Of a DNA stretch of 55,803 bases, positions 30,471 to 38,761 are shown one piece after another; position 1 is the first letter of the stretch; every line of letters starts with the position of its first letter. Origin of the DNA: Rubrivivax sp. GTDB taxonomy: Bacteria; Pseudomonadota; Gammaproteobacteria; Burkholderiales; Burkholderiaceae_C. The stretch spans positions 1 to 55,803 of the forward strand of contig JAEUPE010000287.1 in NCBI GenBank assembly GCA_016790435.1, read 5' to 3'. Below the pieces are notes generated by a model. That model was not told the origin of the DNA. It did not search any database and saw only the letters and a program-made list of their open reading frames with translations. Both the position numbers and the translations under genes were made by a program.

Positions 30471-31733
30471 CTACAAGATCGTCGCAATCTCCAGCAGTGG
30501 CTTCAGTCCCGTCCCGAATCGGCTCATCGCTGCCCGATGGGTCCTGAGTTCGCCATAAGGCAGGTAGCGGATCCCCAGCTCGGAGACGCGCGAGAATGCC
30601 GGCCGGCGCAGTTGCTGCGCGACCTGATCGCGCCGATCGTCGGGCGCAACCAGGAACAGCGAGCTTGCTGCCCCCACCGTGCTGCCCAACGCGAGGTCGA
30701 GCATGCGCACGATGCCCGAGTAGATTGAGGTCGAGTGTTCGACCTCGAAGGCCGCGCCGACACTTTGACCATCGGGATGCAGCCAGATGACATCGATGAG
30801 GCGCACCGACTCCGCCGCCGCGCCGAGCGCATCGGGCAGCCGATCGACGCAACCGTCGCTGAGCTGCCCACCCAGATAGGGCCGTGAGCGGTCGTTGGCC
30901 GCGACCCAGACCTTGAACCCGAGCGCGACGCCGAGGTCGCGAAGCCAGCCCTGGATTTCCGTGTGGGTGGCATCGCTCTCGCGCTCCACCGACGCCTGTT
31001 TGGCCTGGGCCGCAGTCTCTTCCCGAACGCGCCGCAGGTCCGCCTCCCAAGCCAAGACCGACGCGGCGTCGTCCGCTCTCGGAGGCGGCGCGTAGCGCCC
31101 GCTGCCCACATCGAACAACAGCCCGGCGATGGCGCCCAGATCGTTCGACAGCAGGGACCGATGCTCGTTGTTGAGCCGGATAACTCCCTCGCGCATCGAC
31201 AGATAGTGGTCCCAGCGCCCGAGCTTGATCTGGCCGCCCGTGACCGCGTTGTAGCCCTTCACGATGGCGGTGTTGAAAGGCACTACCAGCGTCGGATGGA
31301 TGAAGTAGAGGAGGTTGGCCACGGCCGGCCCCAAGCCTTTGATCCGGCAGCTGTCGATGCATCGAATCGCTTCCACGACGGCCTCTGCGGTGTCACAACA
31401 ATCACAGGCATGGAGCAGGCGGCCGAAGGCCTTCTGGTTGCCGGCGTTCTCGTAGATGTCGGGAATGCGAAGCTTGGGCTTCCAAAGGAAGGCGTGATCC
31501 GCGCCTTTGAAGATCTGGCGCTGCTCGGCCACCGAGCTGACCACGGTCTCCAGCGTCGATCCTCGGTAGGCGTTGCCGAACGTGCCGGCATCGATCTCCT
31601 TGACCACCTGCCCGATGCCGCGCCTGATCGAGCGGAAGTTCTTCAAGCGTTCTTCCCACAGGAACCAGCTGCGAAAGCTGGCATGGGGGTCGCCCTTCCA
31701 GCGCTCGATCAACGCCCCGAGTGATGCACTCAT
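30471..31733 (-). CDS. Restriction-endonuclease-like PD-(D/E)XK protein
   Basis: 420-aa protein; ATG 31733 is preceded by AGAGGGAGA. The N-terminal half has a helix-hairpin-helix-like segment, RIKGLGPAVANLLYFIHPTL. The C-terminal half carries a PD-(D/E)XK-like core: LIDVIWLHPDG, then AAFEVEHSTSIYSGIVRMLD, then SLFLVAPDDRRDQV. This layout is seen in proteins annotated as type II restriction enzymes. No methyltransferase gene is adjacent, so it could be a solitary nuclease or an accessory factor. Catalysis is inferred from motifs read by eye. Confidence 0.55.
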   Translation of the reverse strand: MSASLGALIERWKGDPHASFRSWFLWEERLKNFRSIRRGIGQVVKEIDAGTFGNAYRGSTLETVVSSVAEQRQIFKGADHAFLWKPKLRIPDIYENAGNQKAFGRLLHACDCCDTAEAVVEAIRCIDSCRIKGLGPAVANLLYFIHPTLVVPFNTAIVKGYNAVTGGQIKLGRWDHYLSMREGVIRLNNEHRSLLSNDLGAIAGLLFDVGSGRYAPPPRADDAASVLAWEADLRRVREETAAQAKQASVERESDATHTEIQGWLRDLGVALGFKVWVAANDRSRPYLGGQLSDGCVDRLPDALGAAAESVRLIDVIWLHPDGQSVGAAFEVEHSTSIYSGIVRMLDLALGSTVGAASSLFLVAPDDRRDQVAQQLRRPAFSRVSELGIRYLPYGELRTHRAAMSRFGTGLKPLLEIATIL

Positions 31734-32011
31734 CGGTCTCCCTCTTGTCGCCATGTCGCCGAGGATCCGGACTCCAAGCCGACGCCCAACTCACAGCGCC
31801 CGCGTACCGCGGGGCGGCAGGCTGGGCCGATTCGACACGCCCACACCCGCGCCTTCCGACAGGATGCCACGGCCAACAACAGCAAACAGGGGGTGAATGG
31901 ACCGCGCTGATCGACTTGCCGTAGCAGAGCACACGCTGCGGCCTGCCGTCGTGCAGTCCGGTCTCGGCCGACGTTGCCGCGGCGTTCCACCCGATTTGCC
32001 CGCCGCCCGCG
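31734..32011. other. Gap between divergent nuclease and synthetase genes
   Basis: No gene, repeat or hairpin found up to promoter P4. Short open frames here lack ribosome sites and show no recognisable protein. Confidence 0.4.
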
Positions 32012-32063
32012 ATGACGCAATCTTCATCAGCCGGTCAGCCTCCTGTGAGGAGTGCCAACCTAG
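32012..32063 (+). promoter_or_regulatory. CusR-type box and promoter P4 (HAMP-synthetase gene)
   Basis: ATGAC-N6-TTCAT at 32012-32027 (one mismatch in the right arm), exactly 32 bases, then CTAGAGT (32060). The start site would be near 32070, about 35 bases before the ATG. The surrounding 50 bases are clearly similar to promoter P5, so the two are duplicates of each other. Confidence 0.7.
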
Positions 32064-32103
32064 AGTGGTCTAAGGGCAAGGTCGGAAACTGCTCACGGCT
32101 GCA

Positions 32104-33717
32104 ATGAGCTTCGGGACTGGGAATGCCACGGCAGGCGGGCGAGCCTCAAGCGCCCGCGCTGCCCCACCACGTGGACGACCGGGCCTCGGTCTGCGCCTTG
32201 GCCTTCTCATCACCCTGGTCGTGACCGGCGTGATGGGCGCGGTTTCCGGCACGCAGCTCGTGTTGGAGCTTCGCGCCGAACTGAGCGAACGGCAGGCCCG
32301 GCTGGGCGAGTCGCTGACCCCGCTGGTCATGGAGTTGCGAACAGCAGCCACGCCCGAGGACGCGCGTGCGGCCGTCTTGCGGTTCCACTCCGCCTACTCG
32401 GGCCGCGGGCACGCCCATCACCACCTGACCGTCGCCGACACCGACGGCGCCGGGCGGATCGTGATGGGCGAACCCCACGAACCTGGATCCAATCGGGTGC
32501 CGGTGCTGGCTGTGGCTGTGCCGCTCGTCGTCCCCGCTCTCGGACCCGAGCCCGTCGTTCTGCAGCTGAGCGAGGACGGCACCGACTTCTCTGCCGCTCG
32601 GGCCCGGCGGTGGTGGGGTTGGGCGCTGCACGTTGGCCTCACCGCCGTGTTGATCCTGACTTTGCTGTTCATCGTGATCCGTCGCGAGGTCACAGGGCCC
32701 ATCGAGCGCCTCCTGGGCGGCGTGCGCAGGATGGAGCAGGGATACTGGGAGGACATGCCGGACCCGGGGGGTGCGCGGGAGATCCGTTGGCTAGGTTGGC
32801 GCTTCCGCGCGCTCGGCCAAGAGCTGAGTCGTACTGTCGAGCACCTTGTCGCGGCGCAACGGCGTGCCCATTCGGCCGACGGAGAGCCGCAAGGAGGCTC
32901 CCAGGCCACGACGATGGGACCGCCTCCGATGACCCCCGCTTCACTGATCCACCAGGATGCCGAGGAAGCCATCCGTCGGCTTTGGGCGTGTCTCGAGCGC
33001 CTGAGGCGCGCCGATCCCGGGGACTCGGCGACCCGTTCGCTGGCGCAGAGCGCCTGGGAACATGGCGCGACCGAGGCGGAGAGAATCGGCCATCACGAGC
33101 TGCGCATGAATCTCGAAGACGCCGCTCTGCACGTACTCGATCCCGACGGGTTCCGCGACATCTCGAAGCGGATCGAGGCGGAGCGGCCCAGGCTCGAAGC
33201 ACTGGCCCGGGCATGGGGAACACAACTGCGCCGCGCCCTGGCTGCCCGGGGCGTGCCGATCATCGAACTCTGCCAACGGGTCAAGCACCCGGCAGGCATC
33301 TGGAAAAAGATGCGGCACAAGAGTCTGGCGTTCGAGCAGATCCACGACCTCGTGGCGCTGCGCATCGTCTTGCCCACGGAGGCAGACTGCTACCAAGCGC
33401 TCGGCGTGGTCCACGATCTCCACTTGCCGGTCGTTGGTCGCTTCAAGGACTACATCGTCCGGCCCAAGCCCAACGGCTACCGCGGGTTGCATACCAGCGT
33501 GCGGGGCGCGGGTGGTTTGGTCTTCGAGGTGCAGATACGCTCGCTTGCGATGCACCGATATGCCGAGCAGGGCCCAGCTGCACACGTGGAGTACAAAGAC
33601 ACAACATGGGTCCCCGTGGGCGCGGGGCGCGTAGCACCATGGAAGCGCTTCCTCAGGGCTGTCTGGCCACGCCCCGACTCTTGGCAAGCACGACAGCGAC
33701 AACGCCTGACTGACTGA
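32104..33717 (+). CDS. Membrane-anchored HAMP-(p)ppGpp synthetase (RelA/SpoT domain)
   Basis: 537 aa. Helix 1 at about 28-52, extracytoplasmic region to about 170, helix 2 at 171-192, HAMP linker at about 193-245, then a cytoplasmic RelA/SpoT part. The extracytoplasmic loop has a His cluster, GRGHAHHH (103-107). Residues 315-385 match the segment between hydrolase and synthetase in long RSH enzymes (ERIGHHELRMNLEDAALHVL). Synthetase motifs are intact: GIWKKM, Asp415 in HDLVALRIV, GRFKDYI and PKPNGYRGLHT with Tyr459, Glu475 in FEVQIRS, and EQGPAAHVEYK. The HD hydrolase core, TGS and ACT are absent. Predicted to make (p)ppGpp in response to an envelope signal. The start lacks a clear ribosome site. 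Confidence 0.85.
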   Translation: MSFGTGNATAGGRASSARAAPPRGRPGLGLRLGLLITLVVTGVMGAVSGTQLVLELRAELSERQARLGESLTPLVMELRTAATPEDARAAVLRFHSAYSGRGHAHHHLTVADTDGAGRIVMGEPHEPGSNRVPVLAVAVPLVVPALGPEPVVLQLSEDGTDFSAARARRWWGWALHVGLTAVLILTLLFIVIRREVTGPIERLLGGVRRMEQGYWEDMPDPGGAREIRWLGWRFRALGQELSRTVEHLVAAQRRAHSADGEPQGGSQATTMGPPPMTPASLIHQDAEEAIRRLWACLERLRRADPGDSATRSLAQSAWEHGATEAERIGHHELRMNLEDAALHVLDPDGFRDISKRIEAERPRLEALARAWGTQLRRALAARGVPIIELCQRVKHPAGIWKKMRHKSLAFEQIHDLVALRIVLPTEADCYQALGVVHDLHLPVVGRFKDYIVRPKPNGYRGLHTSVRGAGGLVFEVQIRSLAMHRYAEQGPAAHVEYKDTTWVPVGAGRVAPWKRFLRAVWPRPDSWQARQRQRLTD

Positions 33718-33732
33718 CTGACTGACTGACTG
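33706..33732 (+). repeat. Tetranucleotide repeat (CTGA), about 6.75 copies
   Basis: CTGACTGA... runs across the last codons and stop of the synthetase gene. Every reading frame meets TGA inside the array, so copy-number change would alter only the last few residues. Confidence 0.9.
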
Positions 33733-33779
33733 GCCCTGCTCAGGCGGAGACCATTCCGACGCGAGCCGCAAGGATTTCG

Positions 33780-34742
33780 TCACGGCAACCCCGGTGCACA
33801 CACTGGCGCGCGATGCGCGGAGTTGCCGGCGGGTTCGCCGGCTTGCACCAGCAAGCGGGTTCGCGGATCCGTCAGCAATGCGTCCGCAAGCGGCTGCAGA
33901 AGCGCCAGGGTCTGCGCCGCAGCCGCTTGTTGCACCCTGGGTCCGCCTTCGGTCAGGGGCCATCCGAGTTCCGGCAAATCCGGCTCGATGACCACGATCA
34001 CTGCACCGCATCCACATGGGCAATGGCGCAGCGTCAGAGGTTCGTCGGAGAGATACCAGGGGCGCCGATGAAACAGCACCCTTGCCGAGATCTCGGCGAA
34101 CGCCCAGCGGCTACCCAGAATGGTCTCGACACCCGCCGTGCGGTCATGACGCCGCGCCACGTGGTGGACGATCAGTGCGTCGAGCCCGTGCCTGCAACAG
34201 ATGGCGTCCATCGGGGCGAGGTCGATCAGCGCGCCATCGCAATAGAGATCGCCGTCGATCTGCACCGGTTTGTAGAAGGCCGGTATCGCTGCGCTCGCCA
34301 TCATGCGGGGCGCGAGTTCGCCCGCCGAGAACACCTCCTTGCGGGCTCGCCCAAGGCTCATGGCGACGGCGTAGAAGGGATATCGGCACTGTGCGAAGGT
34401 TTGCACCGCGAGGACGCGGCGGCAAAACGAAATGGCCGCGCCGGTGCCCGAGAGGCCCGTGTAACCGCGCCCGCGACGCGCGGTCAATTGCCAGACAACG
34501 CGCGGCAGTGAGTCGGGCGTCCAGAAGTCCCGCTGCGAAACCGCCGAGATGGCCTGCGCCCAAACGTTCAGGCTGGTGCCGCTCGCGGCCACACCACCCA
34601 CAATCGCGCCGGCGCTGCAGCCTGCGCACGCGCTGATCGGAATCCCGAGTTGCTCGAGCGCCAACAGGAAGCCGGTGTGGGCATAGACGCCGCGACCTCC
34701 ACCGGAGCTCAGAACAACGCCGATTCGGGACGTTTCAGCCAT
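33780..34742 (-). CDS. Patatin-like phospholipase (RssA type)
   Basis: 320-aa cytosolic serine lipid hydrolase. The oxyanion loop GGGRG is near residues 14-18, the nucleophile Ser43 is in GCSAG, and the catalytic Asp is in LYCDGALIDL, making the patatin Ser-Asp dyad complete. No signal peptide. Convergent with the synthetase gene and downstream of the DUF411 gene on the same strand (99-base gap). Substrate unknown. Confidence 0.88.
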   Translation of the reverse strand: MAETSRIGVVLSSGGGRGVYAHTGFLLALEQLGIPISACAGCSAGAIVGGVAASGTSLNVWAQAISAVSQRDFWTPDSLPRVVWQLTARRGRGYTGLSGTGAAISFCRRVLAVQTFAQCRYPFYAVAMSLGRARKEVFSAGELAPRMMASAAIPAFYKPVQIDGDLYCDGALIDLAPMDAICCRHGLDALIVHHVARRHDRTAGVETILGSRWAFAEISARVLFHRRPWYLSDEPLTLRHCPCGCGAVIVVIEPDLPELGWPLTEGGPRVQQAAAAQTLALLQPLADALLTDPRTRLLVQAGEPAGNSAHRAPVCAPGLP

Positions 34743-34841
34743 GGCCTGTCATACGGTCGTTTGCCGCCAACAACGAGCGCAGGCGATGGCGCACCGCTCG
34801 CGTGCGCGAATCCGGCTCAGCGGTGTCTCAGCGCACCGCGC

Positions 34842-35300
34842 TCACTTCGGGTAGCTCGCAAAGACGCTCGACTCCCCGGAGGCATCGACCAGCAGCACTT
34901 GATACGGATCCTTCCGCCCGGGTGTTTCCATGCCGGGTGCAGTGGGTGGCATTCCAGGAGCGGCCAGCCCGAGGGCCTTGGGCTTCGTCGCCAGCAACTG
35001 CTTCACCTCGTCGGCCGGCACATGGCCCTCGAGCACGTAGCCGTCGACGGTTGCAGTGTGGCAGCTGCCGTAACGCTGCGGCATCCCCAGGCGCTTGCGC
35101 TCGACCGCCGCATTGTGGACTTGGGCCACCCTCACGTTGAAGCCCGCGGATTTCATGTGCGCGACCCAGGCACCACAACAACCGCATGCGGGGCTCTTGA
35201 AGACCTGCACTTCTGGCAATGATGATGATGCGCCCAGGCTGGGCAGCGCTGCCCAAGTGCCCAGTGCTCCAGCGGCATTCAGGAAATGGCGTCGGTTCAT
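34842..35300 (-). CDS. DUF411 metal-associated protein with Tat signal
   Basis: 152-aa exported protein. MNRRHFLNAAGALG is a twin-arginine signal. The mature part begins with VQVFKSPACGCCGAWVAHM, the CxCC thiol site of DUF411 proteins commonly found in copper and silver gene clusters, followed by a conserved GSCHTATVDGYVLEGHVPA segment. It probably binds or traffics metal in the periplasm (inference from family context). No box-type promoter faces it. Confidence 0.87.
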   Translation of the reverse strand: MNRRHFLNAAGALGTWAALPSLGASSSLPEVQVFKSPACGCCGAWVAHMKSAGFNVRVAQVHNAAVERKRLGMPQRYGSCHTATVDGYVLEGHVPADEVKQLLATKPKALGLAAPGMPPTAPGMETPGRKDPYQVLLVDASGESSVFASYPK

Positions 35301-35398
35301 GATGATGTCCCTGTGACGTTGACCCGCAGGCTTTGCCGCTCAGACTCTGCCTGACAAACTGCCGGCGGATTTGATCCTGGTCAGTGAACGAGGACACT

Positions 35399-35464
35399 CA
35401 TCGCTCTCGCGCTCCACCGACGCCAGTTTGGCCTGCGCCGCCGTCTGTGCACGAACGCGCCGCA
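35399..35464 (-). pseudogene. Fragment duplicated from the nuclease gene
   Basis: These 66 bases match 30971-31036, inside the nuclease gene, with about 6 mismatches and no gaps. The fragment lies only about 20 bases before promoter P5, itself a near copy of P4. In the original locus fragment and promoter are about 1 kb apart, so this looks like a duplicated nuclease-promoter block with the middle deleted. Confidence 0.75.
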
Positions 35465-35485
35465 AAGTTGCAGCCCCGCCGCCCG

Positions 35486-35537
35486 ATGACGCATTCGTCA
35501 TGAGCCGGTCACCCTCCTGTGAGGCGCACCTTTCTAG
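35486..35537 (+). promoter_or_regulatory. CusR-type box and promoter P5 (acetate module)
   Basis: Perfect ATGAC-N6-GTCAT at 35486-35501, exactly 32 bases, then CTAGAGT (35534). It faces the DUF3141-phosphotransacetylase-acetate kinase genes; the start site would be about 85 bases before ATG 35630. Confidence 0.78.
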
Positions 35538-35629
35538 AGTGATTTACGGGGATTGCATCAACTGTCACGACTGGAACGAGGTTCGGAGAGGGGATGTGGT
35601 GCCCCTCATCCGATAGAGAGCCCCCGACC

Positions 35630-37339
35630 ATGACCACTGGAAAGCACAAAGCGGCCGCCTCCCCGCAATACGACATCGCGAGCTGGGCGCGCTACGCTGC
35701 CGACGCCACTTGGCGCTGGATCGAGACGCTGGACACGCTTCGGCAGCGCGCCGACGACATGCAGGAGCACGCGGCCGCGGGCATGCCCCCGCTGCTGCAC
35801 TTCGAGGGTGAACAGATCGCCGACGCGCGCACGTTCGACCCGCCGTGCAACTACCGGCTGCTGCGCATCACGAGTTGCCCGCACGGCATGGAGCGCCATG
35901 TCCGCGGCGGCGCGGTGCCCGTTCTCGTGGTCGACCCGCGGGCCGGCCACGGTCCGGGCATCGGCGGCTTTCGGCGCGATTCCGAAGTGGGGATGGCGAT
36001 GCTGGAAGGGCACCCGACCTACTTCGCGGTCTTCGATCCCGAGCCGGTGCCGGGGCAGACGCTCAGTGCGGTGCTGGACGCTCTGGCACGCTTCGTCGAC
36101 ATCGTCGCGCAGCGCCATCGCAAGCTCGCACCCATCGTCTACGGCAACTGTCAGGGCGGATGGGCCATCGCGATGGCCCTGTCGCATTGCGATCGGCAAG
36201 CCACGCTGGCCGTGCTCAACGGCTCGCCGCTGTCGTACTGGGCCGGTGATGCGGATGCGAATCCCATGCGCCTGGCCGGGGGCCTGCTCGGCGGGGCCTG
36301 GCTCGCGCATCTGACGGCCGATCTCGGCAACGGCCGCTTCGACGGCGCCTGGCTGGTGCAGAACTTCGAGAACCTGCGGCCCGAGGAGATCTGGAAGAAG
36401 TACCGCCAGGTCTTTGCCCAGCCGGAACGCGAGCGCGAGCGATTCCTCGAGTTCGAGCGCTGGTGGAGCGGCTTCTACCAGCTCTCGCGCGAGGAAATGC
36501 TGAGCATCGTGCGCGACCTGTTCATCGGCAACCGTGTGGAACTGGGCGAGGTGCGCGTCAACCAAGACCGCTGCGCCGCCGACCTGACGCAGCTGCGCAC
36601 GCCGCTGCTGATCTTCTGCTCCAAGGGCGACAACATCACGCCGCCTGCCCAGGCCCTGGGCTGGCTGAAGACGGCGTTCGGATCGACCGAGGCCCTGGTG
36701 CGCGCGGGGCAGCGCATCGTCTACCTGCAGCACGAGCATGTGGGGCACCTGGGCATCTTCGTTTCGGCGGCGGTGGCGCTGCGCGAGCATCGGGCCATCC
36801 TTCACCACGCTGCAGCCATCGGCGCCTTGGCGCCGGGGCTGTATGAAATGAAGCTGCAAGACGAGCCCGGCAAAGGCGACGCCCCGGCGCGCGCGCGCTT
36901 CGAGCCGCGGGCCATCGAAGAACTGCCGTTCGAGGCGCGGCCGGAGCAGTTCGGACGTGTCGCCGAGTTGTCGGTGCGCCTGGACGAGCTCTATTCGAAG
37001 TGGCTGTCGCCGCTCGTGCGCTCGCTGAGCAACGAAGAGACTGCCAAGTGGATGCGGTTGTGGCATCCGATGCGCAGCTCGCGGCTCATGTGGTCGGGAA
37101 GGTATTGGCCGGCGATGGCGGTGGTTCCGCTGTGGTCGCAGGCGCTTCGGGCCGCGGGCTGGTGCGACGAACAGCGCGAAGCGAATCCCTGGTACCGCCT
37201 GGAGGCGTTGGCTGCCGATGGCGTGACGACCAGCATCGAGTCCGCGCGCCGCGCCCGCGACCGCGGCTCGGAGTGGGCGTTCCAGAGGCTGTATGACGCG
37301 CCGGAGCCGGCCGCCGGCGCAACCACTGCGCGCGCGTGA
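35630..37339 (+). CDS. DUF3141 alpha/beta-hydrolase-like protein
   Basis: 569-aa protein of the DUF3141 family, distantly like PHA synthase. The nucleophile-elbow equivalent is VYGNCQGGWA, with Cys in place of Ser as in PhaC enzymes; the possible acid and His are in LIFCSKGDNITP and HEHVGHLGIF. ATG 35630 is chosen over an upstream frame because the preceding residues look non-coding. In other proteobacteria DUF3141 genes are found next to acetate kinase and phosphotransacetylase, as here. Biochemical activity is not established. Confidence 0.82.
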   Translation: MTTGKHKAAASPQYDIASWARYAADATWRWIETLDTLRQRADDMQEHAAAGMPPLLHFEGEQIADARTFDPPCNYRLLRITSCPHGMERHVRGGAVPVLVVDPRAGHGPGIGGFRRDSEVGMAMLEGHPTYFAVFDPEPVPGQTLSAVLDALARFVDIVAQRHRKLAPIVYGNCQGGWAIAMALSHCDRQATLAVLNGSPLSYWAGDADANPMRLAGGLLGGAWLAHLTADLGNGRFDGAWLVQNFENLRPEEIWKKYRQVFAQPERERERFLEFERWWSGFYQLSREEMLSIVRDLFIGNRVELGEVRVNQDRCAADLTQLRTPLLIFCSKGDNITPPAQALGWLKTAFGSTEALVRAGQRIVYLQHEHVGHLGIFVSAAVALREHRAILHHAAAIGALAPGLYEMKLQDEPGKGDAPARARFEPRAIEELPFEARPEQFGRVAELSVRLDELYSKWLSPLVRSLSNEETAKWMRLWHPMRSSRLMWSGRYWPAMAVVPLWSQALRAAGWCDEQREANPWYRLEALAADGVTTSIESARRARDRGSEWAFQRLYDAPEPAAGATTARA

Positions 37340-37351
37340 GTCCGAACGAAG

Positions 37352-38761
37352 ATGAACACCGAACTCACCGAAGACTGGATCGAAAACGTCCCGTTCGACG
37401 AGCTCTCGATCGGTCAGGGCACGACGATCACGCGCACGCTGACCGAAGCCGACATCGTCGGCTTCGCGGCGATCTCCGGCGACATGAATCCGACCCACCT
37501 CGACGAGCAACAGGCGCGCAGCCTGGGCCTGGGCGGCAAGACCGCGCATGGCATGTGGAGCGGCGCGATGGTCTCGGCCGTGCTGGGCACGGTGTTCCCC
37601 GGTCCCGGCACGGTGTATGTGGAGCAGCGCATGCGCTTTCACGGCGCGGCGCGCGCCGGCGACACGCTCACCGTCTCGGTGCAAGTGACGGCGCTGGACG
37701 CCTCCACGGGCCGTGCCACGCTGGACTGCCGCGTCGACAAGCTCGGCGGCGAGCCCTTGATGTCCGGCCAAGCCCTGGTGCAGGCGCCCACGCACAAGCT
37801 ACGTTTGCCGCGCGCGGCCGGGCTGCGTTGGCACGTTTTCGATGCGGCAGCGGGCCTGCGCGGCCTGCTCGCCCAGGCCACCCGGCACGAAAGGCTGCGC
37901 TGTGCCGTCGTGCACCCCTGCGATGCAGAGTCGCTGCGCGGCGCGCTGGAGGCGGCACGCCATGGCCTGTTCACACCCATCGTCGTGGCACCTGCCCGCC
38001 GCGTGCGCGCCATCGCGCTCGAGGCAGATCTGGATCTGGGCGAATGCGTCATCGACGACGTGCCGCACAGCCATGCGGCGGCCGAACGCGCCGCGGCGCT
38101 GGCCGCCGCGGGCGAAGTGCACTCGCTGATGAAGGGCAGCCTGCACACCGACGAGTTGATGAAGGCGGTGCTGGCCCGGCCCGAACTGCGCACCCAGCGC
38201 CGGCTGTCGCATGTCTTCCGCTTCGACGTGCCGGCCTACCACAAGCCGCTGCTGGTGACGGACGCGGCGATGAACATCGCGCCCACGCTGGACGAGAAAG
38301 TCGACATCGTGCAAAACGCGATCGACATGGCGCGGCTGCTCGGCTGCGCGCGGCCCAAGGTCGCCGTGCTGGCCGCGGTGGAGAGCGTCAACCCGAGGAT
38401 GCCCTGCACGCTCGACGCCAGTGCGCTTGCCAAGATGGCCGAACGCGGGCAGATCACCGGTGGCATCGTCGATGGCCCGCTCGCGTTCGACAACGCGATC
38501 TCCGCCGAGGCGGCGCGCATCAAGGGCATCAGCTCTCCCGTGGCCGGCGATCCAGACATCCTCATGGCACCCGACCTGGCCTCGGCGAACATCCTGGCCA
38601 AGCAACTGGAGTACCTCGGCGGCGCGATGGGCAGCGGCGTGGTGCTGGGCGCCAGGGTTCCGATCGCCTTGACGAGCCGCTCCGATGGCGCAACCGCCCG
38701 CCTGGCCTCGGCGGCGCTGGCGGTCATCCTGGCGCACGGCTACCGCAGCGCAGCGCCATGA
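37352..38761 (+). CDS. MaoC-like hydratase / phosphate acetyltransferase fusion
   Basis: 469 aa. Residues 1-150 are a hot-dog MaoC domain with SGDMNPTHLDEQQARSLG and KTAHGMWSGAM. Residues about 165-469 are a phosphate acetyl/butyryltransferase domain (YHKPLLVTDAAMNIAPT, LEYLGGAMGSGVVLGAR). Such fusions are annotated bifunctional enoyl-CoA hydratase/phosphate acetyltransferase. The second domain would convert acyl-CoA plus phosphate to acyl phosphate, feeding the kinase encoded next. It starts 12 bases after the DUF3141 gene and its stop overlaps ackA. Confidence 0.9.
   Translation: MNTELTEDWIENVPFDELSIGQGTTITRTLTEADIVGFAAISGDMNPTHLDEQQARSLGLGGKTAHGMWSGAMVSAVLGTVFPGPGTVYVEQRMRFHGAARAGDTLTVSVQVTALDASTGRATLDCRVDKLGGEPLMSGQALVQAPTHKLRLPRAAGLRWHVFDAAAGLRGLLAQATRHERLRCAVVHPCDAESLRGALEAARHGLFTPIVVAPARRVRAIALEADLDLGECVIDDVPHSHAAAERAAALAAAGEVHSLMKGSLHTDELMKAVLARPELRTQRRLSHVFRFDVPAYHKPLLVTDAAMNIAPTLDEKVDIVQNAIDMARLLGCARPKVAVLAAVESVNPRMPCTLDASALAKMAERGQITGGIVDGPLAFDNAISAEAARIKGISSPVAGDPDILMAPDLASANILAKQLEYLGGAMGSGVVLGARVPIALTSRSDGATARLASAALAVILAHGYRSAAP

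Noticed and set aside
34140-34153. GTCATGAC palindrome inside the patatin gene as a regulatory box
   Set aside because: The arms are in reverse order relative to the box, and the site is inside a coding region without a promoter.
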